Assembly (NCBI GenBank): GCA_965205235.1
Contig: CBDBGD010000007.1
Location: forward strand, 496,001 to 560,000
Reading direction: 5' to 3'
DNA length: 64,000 nucleotides
Source of the DNA: CBDBGD01 sp965205235
Lineage (GTDB): Bacteria; Chloroflexota; Dehalococcoidia; Lucifugimonadales; UBA1127
The notes beneath the pieces are model-generated. The model saw only the letters and a list, made by a program, of their open reading frames with translations. It was not told the origin of the DNA and made no database searches. Below, in pieces: positions 7,396 through 15,168 of the stretch. The translations under genes and the position numbers were made by a program. Numbering within the stretch: position 1 is the stretch's first letter; each line of letters begins with the position of its first letter.

Positions 7396-8256
7396 TTGCG
7401 GCACATAAGCCCATTGCGCTACCCAGGCGGCAAGGGCTATCTTTCGGATTTTCTGGAGACCGTCATTGATCTCAACGGTCTGAGGGGTTGCTCCTATTTT
7501 GAACCATTTGCCGGAGGCGCGGGCGCAGCACTTCAACTCCTGACCAGAGGGATCGTATCGGAAATCCACTTGAATGATCTTGACCCACGGCTCTGGGCGT
7601 TTTGGCGATCTATCCTGAACGATACTGACAGGTTTGTGGACAGAGTCTTGTCAGTGCCCCTAACACTTGAGGAATGGAAGAGACAGAGGGCCGTTTCTGC
7701 CGACCCGACAGAGTCCTTACCTTTCGACCTGGGCTTCTCTACCTTCTATTTGAACCGCTGTAATCGGTCCGGAATTATCATGGGTGCAGCACCTATAGGG
7801 GGATACAAGCAAGCGGGGCAATGGCAAATGGGCGCGCGGTTCTACCGCACCGCGTTGGCGCGCCGCATTCGGCACATCTCGTCCTTCCGGGACCGAATCC
7901 ACGTTTCTCAATTGGATGCGCTTGAATTCTTGCAGTTCACGGTGATTCCAGCCAGTCGTCTGACTTCAACCTTCACATACATCGACCCGCCATACTACTT
8001 GACGGGCAATAGACTGTACATGAGCACGTATGGGGATGCCGATCACTCAGCACTTGCAGCACAGCTAAAGGCTGCGACTAGCACGGCATGGGTTGCCTCT
8101 TATAACGACTGTGAATTCATTGCCAATCTCTATTCGGGCTGTTCAAGAACGACCATCCCTGTTCGTTACTCCATGCAGAAGAAGCAGACAATCGAAGAAC
8201 TGGTCTTCGGAGCACCGGGTGTAAAACTGCCTGTAGTGCAAACTAGTTCAAGGTAG
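7396..8256 (+). CDS. D12-class (Dam/DpnM-type) DNA N6-adenine methyltransferase
   Basis: The product is 286 residues. The start is TTG at 7396 with GGAGGG ten bases upstream. N-terminal PLRYPGGKGYLSDFL and YFEPFAGGAGAALQLL are the AdoMet-binding motifs (X and I), and TYIDPPYY (DPPY at 197-200) is catalytic motif IV of alpha-type N6-adenine methylases. The GC content is lower than that of the flanking genes. Two convergent minus-strand genes could supply the restriction partner. A short hairpin follows the stop. Sequence specificity cannot be read from the protein here. Confidence 0.92.
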   Translation: MRHISPLRYPGGKGYLSDFLETVIDLNGLRGCSYFEPFAGGAGAALQLLTRGIVSEIHLNDLDPRLWAFWRSILNDTDRFVDRVLSVPLTLEEWKRQRAVSADPTESLPFDLGFSTFYLNRCNRSGIIMGAAPIGGYKQAGQWQMGARFYRTALARRIRHISSFRDRIHVSQLDALEFLQFTVIPASRLTSTFTYIDPPYYLTGNRLYMSTYGDADHSALAAQLKAATSTAWVASYNDCEFIANLYSGCSRTTIPVRYSMQKKQTIEELVFGAPGVKLPVVQTSSR

Positions 8257-8270
8257 CCGCCGGTCGGCGG
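8257..8270. terminator. Short GC hairpin between convergent island genes
   Basis: CCGCCGGTCGGCGG directly follows the methylase stop. It can pair as a 5-6 bp stem with a tiny loop, and AAA comes two bases later. There is no T-run on either strand, so this is a weak terminator candidate. Confidence 0.3.
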
Positions 8271-8297
8271 TAAAGCTGACGCTTGAAATCTAGCGGA

Positions 8298-9284
8298 TCA
8301 GCTATTCCCAGCGGTACGTGTCATCACAGTCTCCATCCAATCCTGGACATTGCCATGTATCTTGACTGTGGGTAGGTCCGGCACCAATTGGCTTACTCTG
8401 CAACGGTCGAAGAGCATCCCGGCTTTGCGAGTAGACGTCTGCCAATCCTTCTCTGAGATTATTCGTGGCGTGAAGAAGGCTTTAGCAGGAGTTGGCCAAA
8501 CCTCTCCCAGGTATGCGGTGCAAAACTCCATCGGCTGCAGATCGGTGAGCTTGTCCTTCCAATCGTTTCCAGTTGCGCATGCTCCGAACATCAAGAGCTT
8601 CCCAGTTCTGCTATCCAATCGGCGCCAAGCAACAACATCTAGCCCGGCATCTTTGGCTAGGCTGATTCCTGGACTGCCACCTGCGGGGTGTCCTTCTCCG
8701 ATTCGTCTGCTGAGATCGCTAATGGCTTTCCCAAACCTGCTGGCAATGACGGAGCTATGGCGGGGCCAACCGAAACGGATGCCCTTTCCACACAGATATC
8801 TGCTTGCCACCTTGCAGGCGATCTCTTCGAATGTTCTCTCAGGAAAATGTCCTGACACCCGTTGTTGGTCCCAGGGCAAGCACGAAAGTAAGAGACAAAA
8901 CGCGTAGGTCGAATACCTTTGGCCGGCAAACCGGCGCACTCGTTCCAGGGAACCGCCTCTAAGCTTGAACGGATACCCACTAGGGGCCAAGTTAGCACGA
9001 GCGGCCAACTCTGCTCCGACTTCTGCAGCCAGGCCTTCAAGCTGCATAGTCTGCTCTTGGCTGGTGGCCCCGAGACTCTGTCCTAGCGCGCCGTTCTTCA
9101 ATGCGCGTGTTAGATCATCCAGACTGGCTTGGCCGGCCGTGCCGATCAGAGCGTTCAATTCGAGCCAGTCGGCCAAGTCCGCCACTTCAAGTTCTAGGGA
9201 CGATAACGGCAACATCGATGTGTCAATCAACCTCCCTACGGTCTCCTGAGGTCTGCCCTCTCGCACGACGCCGTTGTTCTCCAC
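8298..9284 (-). CDS. Unrecognised protein with a possible PD-(D/E)XK-type nuclease core
   Basis: The product is up to 328 residues. GTG 9284 has AGGA directly adjacent, which is poor. ATG 9215, seven bases after the stop of the ParB-like gene, is a plausible alternative (305 residues). Near residue 215, DAGLDVVAWRRLD followed by KLLMFGACATGNDW resembles the acidic strand and following strand of restriction-endonuclease folds, but the usual E/QxK triad is not clean. It is operonic with the ParB-like gene and converges on a DNA methylase, so a restriction or defence role is the leading inference. No named family is recognised. Confidence 0.6.
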   Translation of the reverse strand: MENNGVVREGRPQETVGRLIDTSMLPLSSLELEVADLADWLELNALIGTAGQASLDDLTRALKNGALGQSLGATSQEQTMQLEGLAAEVGAELAARANLAPSGYPFKLRGGSLERVRRFAGQRYSTYAFCLLLSCLPWDQQRVSGHFPERTFEEIACKVASRYLCGKGIRFGWPRHSSVIASRFGKAISDLSRRIGEGHPAGGSPGISLAKDAGLDVVAWRRLDSRTGKLLMFGACATGNDWKDKLTDLQPMEFCTAYLGEVWPTPAKAFFTPRIISEKDWQTSTRKAGMLFDRCRVSQLVPDLPTVKIHGNVQDWMETVMTRTAGNS

Positions 9285-10389
9285 TCCTGTGCAATCTATG
9301 GATGTTCTCCATCCGTTCGTAGAGATCCTGCCCTAGACGGTCGATGTCGCGAGCAGTATCCAAAAGGTCTTCTTCACCGCTGTAACCTAGAGGAACAAAT
9401 TTGCCCACTTCAAGCAGGCTATCCTTAGCCGTGACCAAGAGTTCGCGAAAAACGACCTGATCCCCCCTTGCCACTTCTGAAGCCCGAACGAGATTGGCCT
9501 CGCTTCGCAAGAGCGCCACCGCATCTTGGTTGCCAATGGCAGTGCGAAGAAGGTTCAAGTCTGGATTCTGACGTTTGACGATTGGTTCCTGTCCCTTTGA
9601 TCGACTCCCATATATCCAGAGCAACAACTCCCCGAGACGATCCAAAGCGCTGTCCGGTACGGGTTCGCAAGAATCTACAGCCGCATCTGTGATTTCGAGA
9701 AAGTCTCTGAAAGGCTTCTGGTCAGCCGCCGTATAGAGATGCGAAAAATAGAAGCGCTTCTCATTGAAGCGGTCGGCTCTGTCAAACACGCCAGTTTCTT
9801 CAGCTTGCCTTAGCAACCTGAATCCCATGTAAATCCGCTGTACCGTGGAAAAGCGATCACCTATACGACGGGTGATTTCTTCCAGGGGAACCCCATAGGT
9901 TTCATGCACCATGGCTACGTATTGGGCTTTTGCATAAGCATCCCATTCCCGCGGCCCGTTGACATGTTTGAAGCCTAGGAATGGCCACAAGCTCTCTCTA
10001 TCTGTGAAAATGGAAACTGGAAGCGTCCGCAGCTGCTGTCGGCGTTCACCGGAAATCACTGGAAGGTCAGTGGAGCGAGTTCTACGGCGCTTCCGGTCGT
10101 CCTGTAGTATCTGGACAGCTGCCAATCGCCTGTTACCTTCGACAACTGTGAAGGTCCTTGGCGGCCCTGGATGCCGTTCGATGACAAGCAGGCGTTCCGT
10201 GGAGAAGAACCCGTTTTCCGCAATGGAAAGAGCGACTTCATCTACACTCATTGCACGTACTAGTACTTCTAGGATTTCCTCTTGAGTATGTGAATCATGT
10301 GATCCCAGACGGGGATTGTGTTCATCTAAGTACAAGCATTCGACGGGAATTTCCGCCGGTTCGCCCTGAGTATCTGTGTAGTCTTTCAT
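9223..10389 (-). CDS. ParB/Srx-fold domain protein in a methylase cassette
   Basis: The product is 388 residues. The N-terminal 110 residues carry the ParB/sulfiredoxin-like fold: PVECLYLDEHNPRLGS, LSIAENGFFSTERLLVIE, and the signature VVEGNRRLAAVQIL (EGNRR at 84-88). The middle has a helix-turn-helix-like stretch (YGVPLEEITRRIGDRFSTVQ), like ParB. The C-terminal half is unassigned and ends in an arginine-rich helix. There is no parA or parS context, so chromosome partition is unlikely; ParB-fold ATP/CTP-using or nuclease proteins also occur in defence and modification loci. It lies upstream of the nuclease-like gene, overlapping its longest frame. Confidence 0.75.
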   Translation of the reverse strand: MKDYTDTQGEPAEIPVECLYLDEHNPRLGSHDSHTQEEILEVLVRAMSVDEVALSIAENGFFSTERLLVIERHPGPPRTFTVVEGNRRLAAVQILQDDRKRRRTRSTDLPVISGERRQQLRTLPVSIFTDRESLWPFLGFKHVNGPREWDAYAKAQYVAMVHETYGVPLEEITRRIGDRFSTVQRIYMGFRLLRQAEETGVFDRADRFNEKRFYFSHLYTAADQKPFRDFLEITDAAVDSCEPVPDSALDRLGELLLWIYGSRSKGQEPIVKRQNPDLNLLRTAIGNQDAVALLRSEANLVRASEVARGDQVVFRELLVTAKDSLLEVGKFVPLGYSGEEDLLDTARDIDRLGQDLYERMENIHRLHRSGEQRRRARGQTSGDRREVD

Positions 10390-10583
10390 GGTGCTATTCC
10401 TCTTTTGGTCGGCTTGGTTAGCGACCGACTACCCCATAGCCTATGTCTCACTTGGACTACTGTATACCATCTTCGGGATTGAGCGAACAAGACTGGTTCC
10501 ACTTGGAAGCGGCCCCTACCATACGCCGCCAACTCACCCACCAGCCCTTGAGGTTTGCGGCGCGACGGGCGATGCTATAGCCC

Positions 10584-11513
10584 ATGGGCGTGTACGTTGT
10601 GCGGCGGCTGCTGTGGCTGCCATTCCTGCTGTTCGTGGTGAGCCTGGTGACGTTCACGCTGGGCTTCTACGGGCCCGGCGACCCGGCCCGCGTCCGGCTG
10701 GGGCCGCGGGCCACCCCGGAGGCGGTCGAGACCCTGCGACAGCGGATGGGGCTGGACCGGCCCTTCGCCGTGCAGTACGGCGACTACGTATGGAGCGCCA
10801 TCCGCGGCGACCTGGGCGACAGCTACAGCTTCCAGGGCCGCACCGTCTCCGAGGTCATCGGCCGGAAGGTCTGGATCTCCGCGCAACTGGGCGCCGCGGC
10901 AATGCTCGTCGCCGTCAGCATCGGCATACCGCTGGGGCTGCTGGCGGCCTACAAGCAGGGGACGTGGGTCGACACTGCGCTGGTCAGCTTCTCGCTCTTC
11001 TTCTACGCCACGCCCGTCTTCATCGCCGCGCCCTTCCTCATCCTCTTCTTCGCGCTGGAACTGCACCTGCTACCCACCGCCGGCTGGGGCGGCCTGTTCA
11101 GCCCGCACATCATCATGCCGGCGCTGGTCATGGGGCTGCCGGGCATCGCCGGCATGGCGCGCCTCACCCGCGCCAGCGCACTGGAGGTGCTGGGGCAGGA
11201 GTACGTCCGCACCGCACGGGCCAAGGGGCTGACCGAGGTCATGGTCCAGCGGCGGCACGTCCTGCGAAACGCCCTCACGCCGATACTGACGGTGATGGGA
11301 CTGAGCCTGGCGACCCTGGTCGAAGGGGCGTTCATCACCGAGACCATCTTCGGCGTTCCCGGCATCGGCCGGCTGGCCGTCGAGTCGATCTTCCAGCGCG
11401 ACTACCCGATCATCATGGCGCTGGTGCTCATAGTGGCGACGGCCTTCCTCCTCGCCAACCTCTTGGTCGACATCCTGTACGGGGTCCTCGACCCCCGCAT
11501 CCGGGTGCAGTAA
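10584..11513 (+). CDS. Peptide-type ABC transporter permease, DppB/OppB-like
   Basis: The product is 309 residues with six predicted spans. The N-terminus MGVYVVRRLLWLPFLLFVVS and the GPGDPARVRLGPRATPE segment are typical of DppB-type subunits. The ATPase-contacting EAA loop is EYVRTARAKGLTEVMVQRRH. It ends four bases before the next permease, so the two are co-transcribed. Its binding protein is probably the lipoprotein at 4441, now about 4.5 kb away across the methylase island. No ATPase subunit genes are in the window. Confidence 0.92.
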   Translation: MGVYVVRRLLWLPFLLFVVSLVTFTLGFYGPGDPARVRLGPRATPEAVETLRQRMGLDRPFAVQYGDYVWSAIRGDLGDSYSFQGRTVSEVIGRKVWISAQLGAAAMLVAVSIGIPLGLLAAYKQGTWVDTALVSFSLFFYATPVFIAAPFLILFFALELHLLPTAGWGGLFSPHIIMPALVMGLPGIAGMARLTRASALEVLGQEYVRTARAKGLTEVMVQRRHVLRNALTPILTVMGLSLATLVEGAFITETIFGVPGIGRLAVESIFQRDYPIIMALVLIVATAFLLANLLVDILYGVLDPRIRVQ

Positions 11514-11517
11514 AGCC

Positions 11518-12483
11518 ATGAACGTCGCACAGCCCAAGAGCGAACTCGTGCGCAGCGAGCGCCTGCGCGGCCCCGGGGGTCGCGCCGTGCGAAAGCTGCT
11601 GGGCAAGCCCAAGGCGGTCTTCGGCATCGGCGTCATCCTGCTGCTGTACGGCGGCGGGGTCTTCGCCGGCTGGCTCGCTCCCTACGGCTACGACGAGCAG
11701 GACCTTCTCGCCACGCGGCAGGGGCCCAGCGTCGAGCACCTCTTCGGCACCGACTGGGTGGGCAGGGACGTGCTCAGCCGGGTGATCTACAGCCTGCGCA
11801 CCAACCTGGTCGTCACGTTCACCGCCGTGGCGACGGGCAGCCTACTGCTGGGCGTGGGCCTGGGCCTCCTCTCCGGCTACATGGGCGGGCGGACAGACAC
11901 GATCATCATGCGCGCCGGCGAGGTCTTCCTGGCCTTCCCCGGCCTGCTCCTGGTCATCCTCATCGCGGCGACGGTGAAGCCGCGCGTGCTTGAATGGGCC
12001 TGGGAGCTGGAGGACGCCCTGGGCGTCCGCGGCCTGGTACGATGGGGCTTTGTGGACTACCTGGTGGTCTTCGGGGCGCTGTCGGCGTTCAGTTGGGTGG
12101 GTATGGCCCGGCTCGTGCGAGGCCAGGTGCTGGCGCTCAAGGAGACCCAGTACGTCGAGGCTGCCCTGGCCGTGGGCGCGTCGACGCGGCGCATCCTGCT
12201 GGTGCACCTGCTGCCCAACGCGCTGCCGCCGGTCATCGTCGTCGCGACGATGGGCATGGGGGCGATCGCCGGGGCGGAGGTGGTGCTGAGCTGGCTGGGC
12301 ATCGGCATCCAGCCCCCCGTGCCCAGCCTGGGGAACATGATCCGGGAGGGCCAGAGCGTGACCATCCTGCGGGAACACCCCCACCTGCTGCTGCCGCCCG
12401 TGATCGTCGTCGGGCTGCTGATCTTCGCCTGGAGCCTCCTGGGCGACGCGCTGAACGACGTGCTGAACCCGCGGGCGCGGTAG
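11518..12483 (+). CDS. Peptide-type ABC transporter permease, DppC/OppC-like
   Basis: The product is 321 residues. It has a long cytoplasmic N-terminus (about 40 residues, RLRGPGGRAVRKLLGKPKAV), then the first span, the periplasmic segment HLFGTDWVGRDVLSRVIY characteristic of DppC, and five more spans. The EAA loop is QYVEAALAVGASTRRILLVH, and LSWLGIGIQPPVPSLGNMI is the conserved C-terminal motif. The stop codon forms the first arm of an inverted repeat shared with the convergent FAD gene. Confidence 0.92.
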   Translation: MNVAQPKSELVRSERLRGPGGRAVRKLLGKPKAVFGIGVILLLYGGGVFAGWLAPYGYDEQDLLATRQGPSVEHLFGTDWVGRDVLSRVIYSLRTNLVVTFTAVATGSLLLGVGLGLLSGYMGGRTDTIIMRAGEVFLAFPGLLLVILIAATVKPRVLEWAWELEDALGVRGLVRWGFVDYLVVFGALSAFSWVGMARLVRGQVLALKETQYVEAALAVGASTRRILLVHLLPNALPPVIVVATMGMGAIAGAEVVLSWLGIGIQPPVPSLGNMIREGQSVTILREHPHLLLPPVIVVGLLIFAWSLLGDALNDVLNPRAR

Positions 12484-12532
12484 GGGGCCGTGGTTCGACA
12501 GGCTCACCACGAACGGTCGTGCAGGCCCCCTA
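12481..12532. terminator. Bidirectional terminator-like inverted repeat that includes both stop codons
   Basis: TAGGGGGCC (12481-12489) and GGCCCCCTA (12524-12532) are perfect inverted arms. The first TAG is the stop of the DppC-like gene and the last CTA is the stop of the convergent FAD gene. Between them lies a TTCGACAGGCTC-family repeat with inner GTTCG/CGAAC pairing. A single hairpin could terminate both transcripts. Confidence 0.65.
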
Positions 12533-13918
12533 CTCCCAGTCGAGCGCCGAGGTGATGGAGTTGGGGATCGCAGCCGGAGGGAGCTCGCCCTCGACGGGCA
12601 GGCCGCGGTCCCGCAGCATCCGGTGGACCACCTTCCGCCCTATGCGAACGCTGTAGTTGGTGCCCCGGTCCTCGGGGTAGATCTGCGTCGTGTTCGCCAG
12701 GTACAGGTCGGTGAAGGGGGTCTGGTGGCCGGGTATGCGGTCCGCGTACCCCACGCCGATGACCGGCTGCGCCGCCTCCTCCCGGTGGTAGTGGCTCTTC
12801 ACGATCCAGGAGATGTCGAAGTCCGGGTTCAGCGCCCGGAGGTGGGGGAGGTACGCCTCCAGCAGCTCCTGGTGGCCCATGTGGTAGAGGGGGTTCTCCT
12901 TGCCCAGGTAGTTGGCCAGGTAGACCACGTGGCTGCCGCCGTAGTGCTCCGGCGGCACGAAGTTGGTCTGCTCGACGACGCCGACGAACGGGATGCTCCG
13001 GTCCGCGATGTTGAGCCAGTAGGTCGACGACAACGGCCGGTCCAGCTCGAGGACGACGAGGACGGCCGCCAGGTACGTGACCCCGGTCAGCTTGCCGAGG
13101 TAGTCGTCGGGCAGCTCGGGGACCAGGCGTGGGAACACGAAGGAGGGCACCGTGGCGAGCACGGCGTCGTAGGGCTGGAACGTGGGGCCGCCGTCGGGCA
13201 GGTCGACCTCGAGGCCCGTCGCCCGGCCGCCCTCGACCACCACGCGTCGCACGCCGGTCCCGACGTGCAGCTCGCCGCCCATCTCGCGGATACGTTCCCC
13301 CGTGGCGTCGAAGACCTCGCCGAAGCTGCCCATGGGGTAGCCGAGCATCTCCTTGACCATGCCCCGGCCCCGCGAGGCGAAGCGCAGGGCGATCTTGCCC
13401 CAGAACCAGACCATGCCCACCTCGTCGTAGTGCTGGCCGAACTTGCCTCGCAGCAGCGGCTCCCAGACGGCCTCGTACGCCCGCCGGCCGACGCGCCGGG
13501 GAAGCCACTCGGCCGCCGTCGTGCCCTCGAAGCGCCGCCAGTCGCGGATGCGCTGGAGGTAGAGGCTGACCAGCCCCAGGCGGAAGCGGTCGAGGGGGGA
13601 GATCGAGCGGAAGCGGAGCAGGTCCATGGGCGTGGTGAAGGGCCAGATGCGTCCGCCGTGGTACAGGCCGGCCTTGGACGGGATCCACGCCAGCTTCGAC
13701 TCCAGGCCCATCTCGTGGATGAGCCATACCATGTCCCGGTCGCTGGTGAACAGATGGTGGTAGCCGCGCTCCAGGGGTGTGCCGTTCACGGGGAACGTCG
13801 ACGCCTGGCCGCCGAGGAAGGGGGCGCGCTCGAAGACCGCCACCTGGTGGCCGTGCCGGAGCAGCTCGTACGCAGCGGCAAGGCCCGCCGCCCCGCCGCC
13901 GATGACTCCAATCTTCAT
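12530..13918 (-). CDS. FAD-dependent amine oxidase/UDP-galactopyranose mutase-like oxidoreductase
   Basis: The product is 462 residues. N-terminal MKIGVIGGGAAGLAAAYEL is the dinucleotide (FAD ADP) motif, followed by FERAPFLGGQASTF, the GG motif of the flavin amine oxidase superfamily. The C-terminal LYLANTTQIYPEDRGTNYSV matches the second FAD-contact region. It is co-directional and ATGA-overlapped with the upstream flippase-like gene. In comparable clusters such proteins sit beside glycan or lipid genes, so a role in carotenoid, lipid or sugar-nucleotide chemistry is possible but not determined. Confidence 0.85.
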   Translation of the reverse strand: MKIGVIGGGAAGLAAAYELLRHGHQVAVFERAPFLGGQASTFPVNGTPLERGYHHLFTSDRDMVWLIHEMGLESKLAWIPSKAGLYHGGRIWPFTTPMDLLRFRSISPLDRFRLGLVSLYLQRIRDWRRFEGTTAAEWLPRRVGRRAYEAVWEPLLRGKFGQHYDEVGMVWFWGKIALRFASRGRGMVKEMLGYPMGSFGEVFDATGERIREMGGELHVGTGVRRVVVEGGRATGLEVDLPDGGPTFQPYDAVLATVPSFVFPRLVPELPDDYLGKLTGVTYLAAVLVVLELDRPLSSTYWLNIADRSIPFVGVVEQTNFVPPEHYGGSHVVYLANYLGKENPLYHMGHQELLEAYLPHLRALNPDFDISWIVKSHYHREEAAQPVIGVGYADRIPGHQTPFTDLYLANTTQIYPEDRGTNYSVRIGRKVVHRMLRDRGLPVEGELPPAAIPNSITSALDWE

Positions 13919-15006
13919 AGCCCACCGTCCCCGTTCGCTGTGGATGCCGTGGCCTCGGCGCTCCCGCTGCCCCGCGACTGGCTGGCCCGGGCCATCCCCA
14001 TCAGCGAGAGGCGGCTCAGCCAGATATAGACCAGCCCCAGGATGGTGACGGGCACCAGCAGGACTGCGTGCACGACCACCGCATACGCCGATGCCACCGC
14101 GGACGCGACGCCAAAGAAGATCAACGTGGCCTGGGCGAAGAACTCGAAGGGGCCGACGCCGCCGCCGGACGCGGGAATCGAAAGCCCCAGGTTCGAGGCC
14201 GCGGTGGTGAGGATGATGGCCCCGACCAGAAGCGCCGCCGTGTCGAACGTCTCTTCGATGCCGAAGCTCAAGGCCACCAGGTAGTACAGGCCGCCCTCGG
14301 AGAGCCAGATGGGCACGGAGAAGAGGAAGATGGCGGCCATGCGCCGCGGGCTGCGCAGCGCCCCCAACCCCACGAGAAAGCGGGAGAGAAGGCCCTCAGC
14401 GGTCCCCCGCCCCCATGAGGGGAGCAGGCCCACCCCCCGGCTGAGCGCACGCTCCGAGGAGTCAGGCCACACGGCCATGCCGACGATGAGGACGGTGATC
14501 AGGAAGAACGGCAGGCTGAGCCCGAGCACCAGCACGAGCCAGTTCACGCTGGCCTGTTCACCCAGGTCGCGAAAGAGCTCCACCACCGGCACGAACAGGG
14601 AGACCACGCCGACCAGGAACAGCAGGGCAAGCCCGTCGAACACCCGCTCGACGACGATGGTGGCGACGGCGGAGCTCTTGCTCGTGCCCTCTCGCACCTC
14701 CAGGTAGTACGCTCGGACCAGCTCCCCCAAGCGCACCGGCAGGATGTTGTTGGCCGCGTAGCCCACCACCATCACCGGCCAGAGCCGCCGAACGGAGAAG
14801 TGGCCCAAGGGCTGGAGGATCACCTGCCATCGAAAGCAGCGCCAGACCAGCGCCATGATGTAGCACAGCAGGCCGGGGAGGATGTAGATGTAGTTGGCAT
14901 CGGACAGGGCGCGGCCCATCTCCCCAACGTCGGCGCGGAAGAGGAAGACGGCAATGAAGAGAGCGGTCATGCTGAGGCCGACCAGGAAGCGCCGGGACTT
15001 CAGCAC
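13915..15006 (-). CDS. LPG-synthase-type flippase domain membrane protein (UPF0104/TIGR00374-like)
   Basis: The product is 363 residues with about eight hydrophobic spans; the start is GTG 15006. The conserved pieces of the lysylphosphatidylglycerol synthase transmembrane family are present: RCFRWQVILQPLG, GYAANNILPVRLGELVRAYY, TIVVERVFDGLALLF and NLGLSIPASGGGVGPFEFF. It lacks the soluble aminoacyl-transferase domain, so it is the flippase-only form. It overlaps the FAD gene by four bases (ATGA). The neighbours suggest lipid-linked glycan or polar-lipid handling. Confidence 0.88.
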   Translation of the reverse strand: MLKSRRFLVGLSMTALFIAVFLFRADVGEMGRALSDANYIYILPGLLCYIMALVWRCFRWQVILQPLGHFSVRRLWPVMVVGYAANNILPVRLGELVRAYYLEVREGTSKSSAVATIVVERVFDGLALLFLVGVVSLFVPVVELFRDLGEQASVNWLVLVLGLSLPFFLITVLIVGMAVWPDSSERALSRGVGLLPSWGRGTAEGLLSRFLVGLGALRSPRRMAAIFLFSVPIWLSEGGLYYLVALSFGIEETFDTAALLVGAIILTTAASNLGLSIPASGGGVGPFEFFAQATLIFFGVASAVASAYAVVVHAVLLVPVTILGLVYIWLSRLSLMGMARASQSRGSGSAEATASTANGDGGL

Positions 15007-15168
15007 CAGGCCTCATCCATCGGAGAGAAATGTGGGGAGGGGGAAGCGCTCATCACCCCTGGGGACCATAGCAGCGGACGCCCCGTGACGTTCCCATCTC
15101 CAGGCCCCCCCTAAGGCCTGCGCCAGTATACGCCATGCTCCAGCAGCCCCACAAGGAGAGCAGCGCGC

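Larger units (their letters stand above)
7370..10560. other. AT-richer genomic island carrying a methylase / nuclease-like / ParB-like cassette
   Basis: From about 7390 to 10500 the base composition drops visibly toward 50 % GC and codon use becomes mixed, unlike both flanks. The flanks are ABC peptide transporter parts: the binding protein to the left, permeases to the right. The island holds one plus-strand gene converging on two minus-strand genes. No integrase, terminal repeats or tRNA boundary are seen, so the mode of arrival is unknown. Confidence 0.65.
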
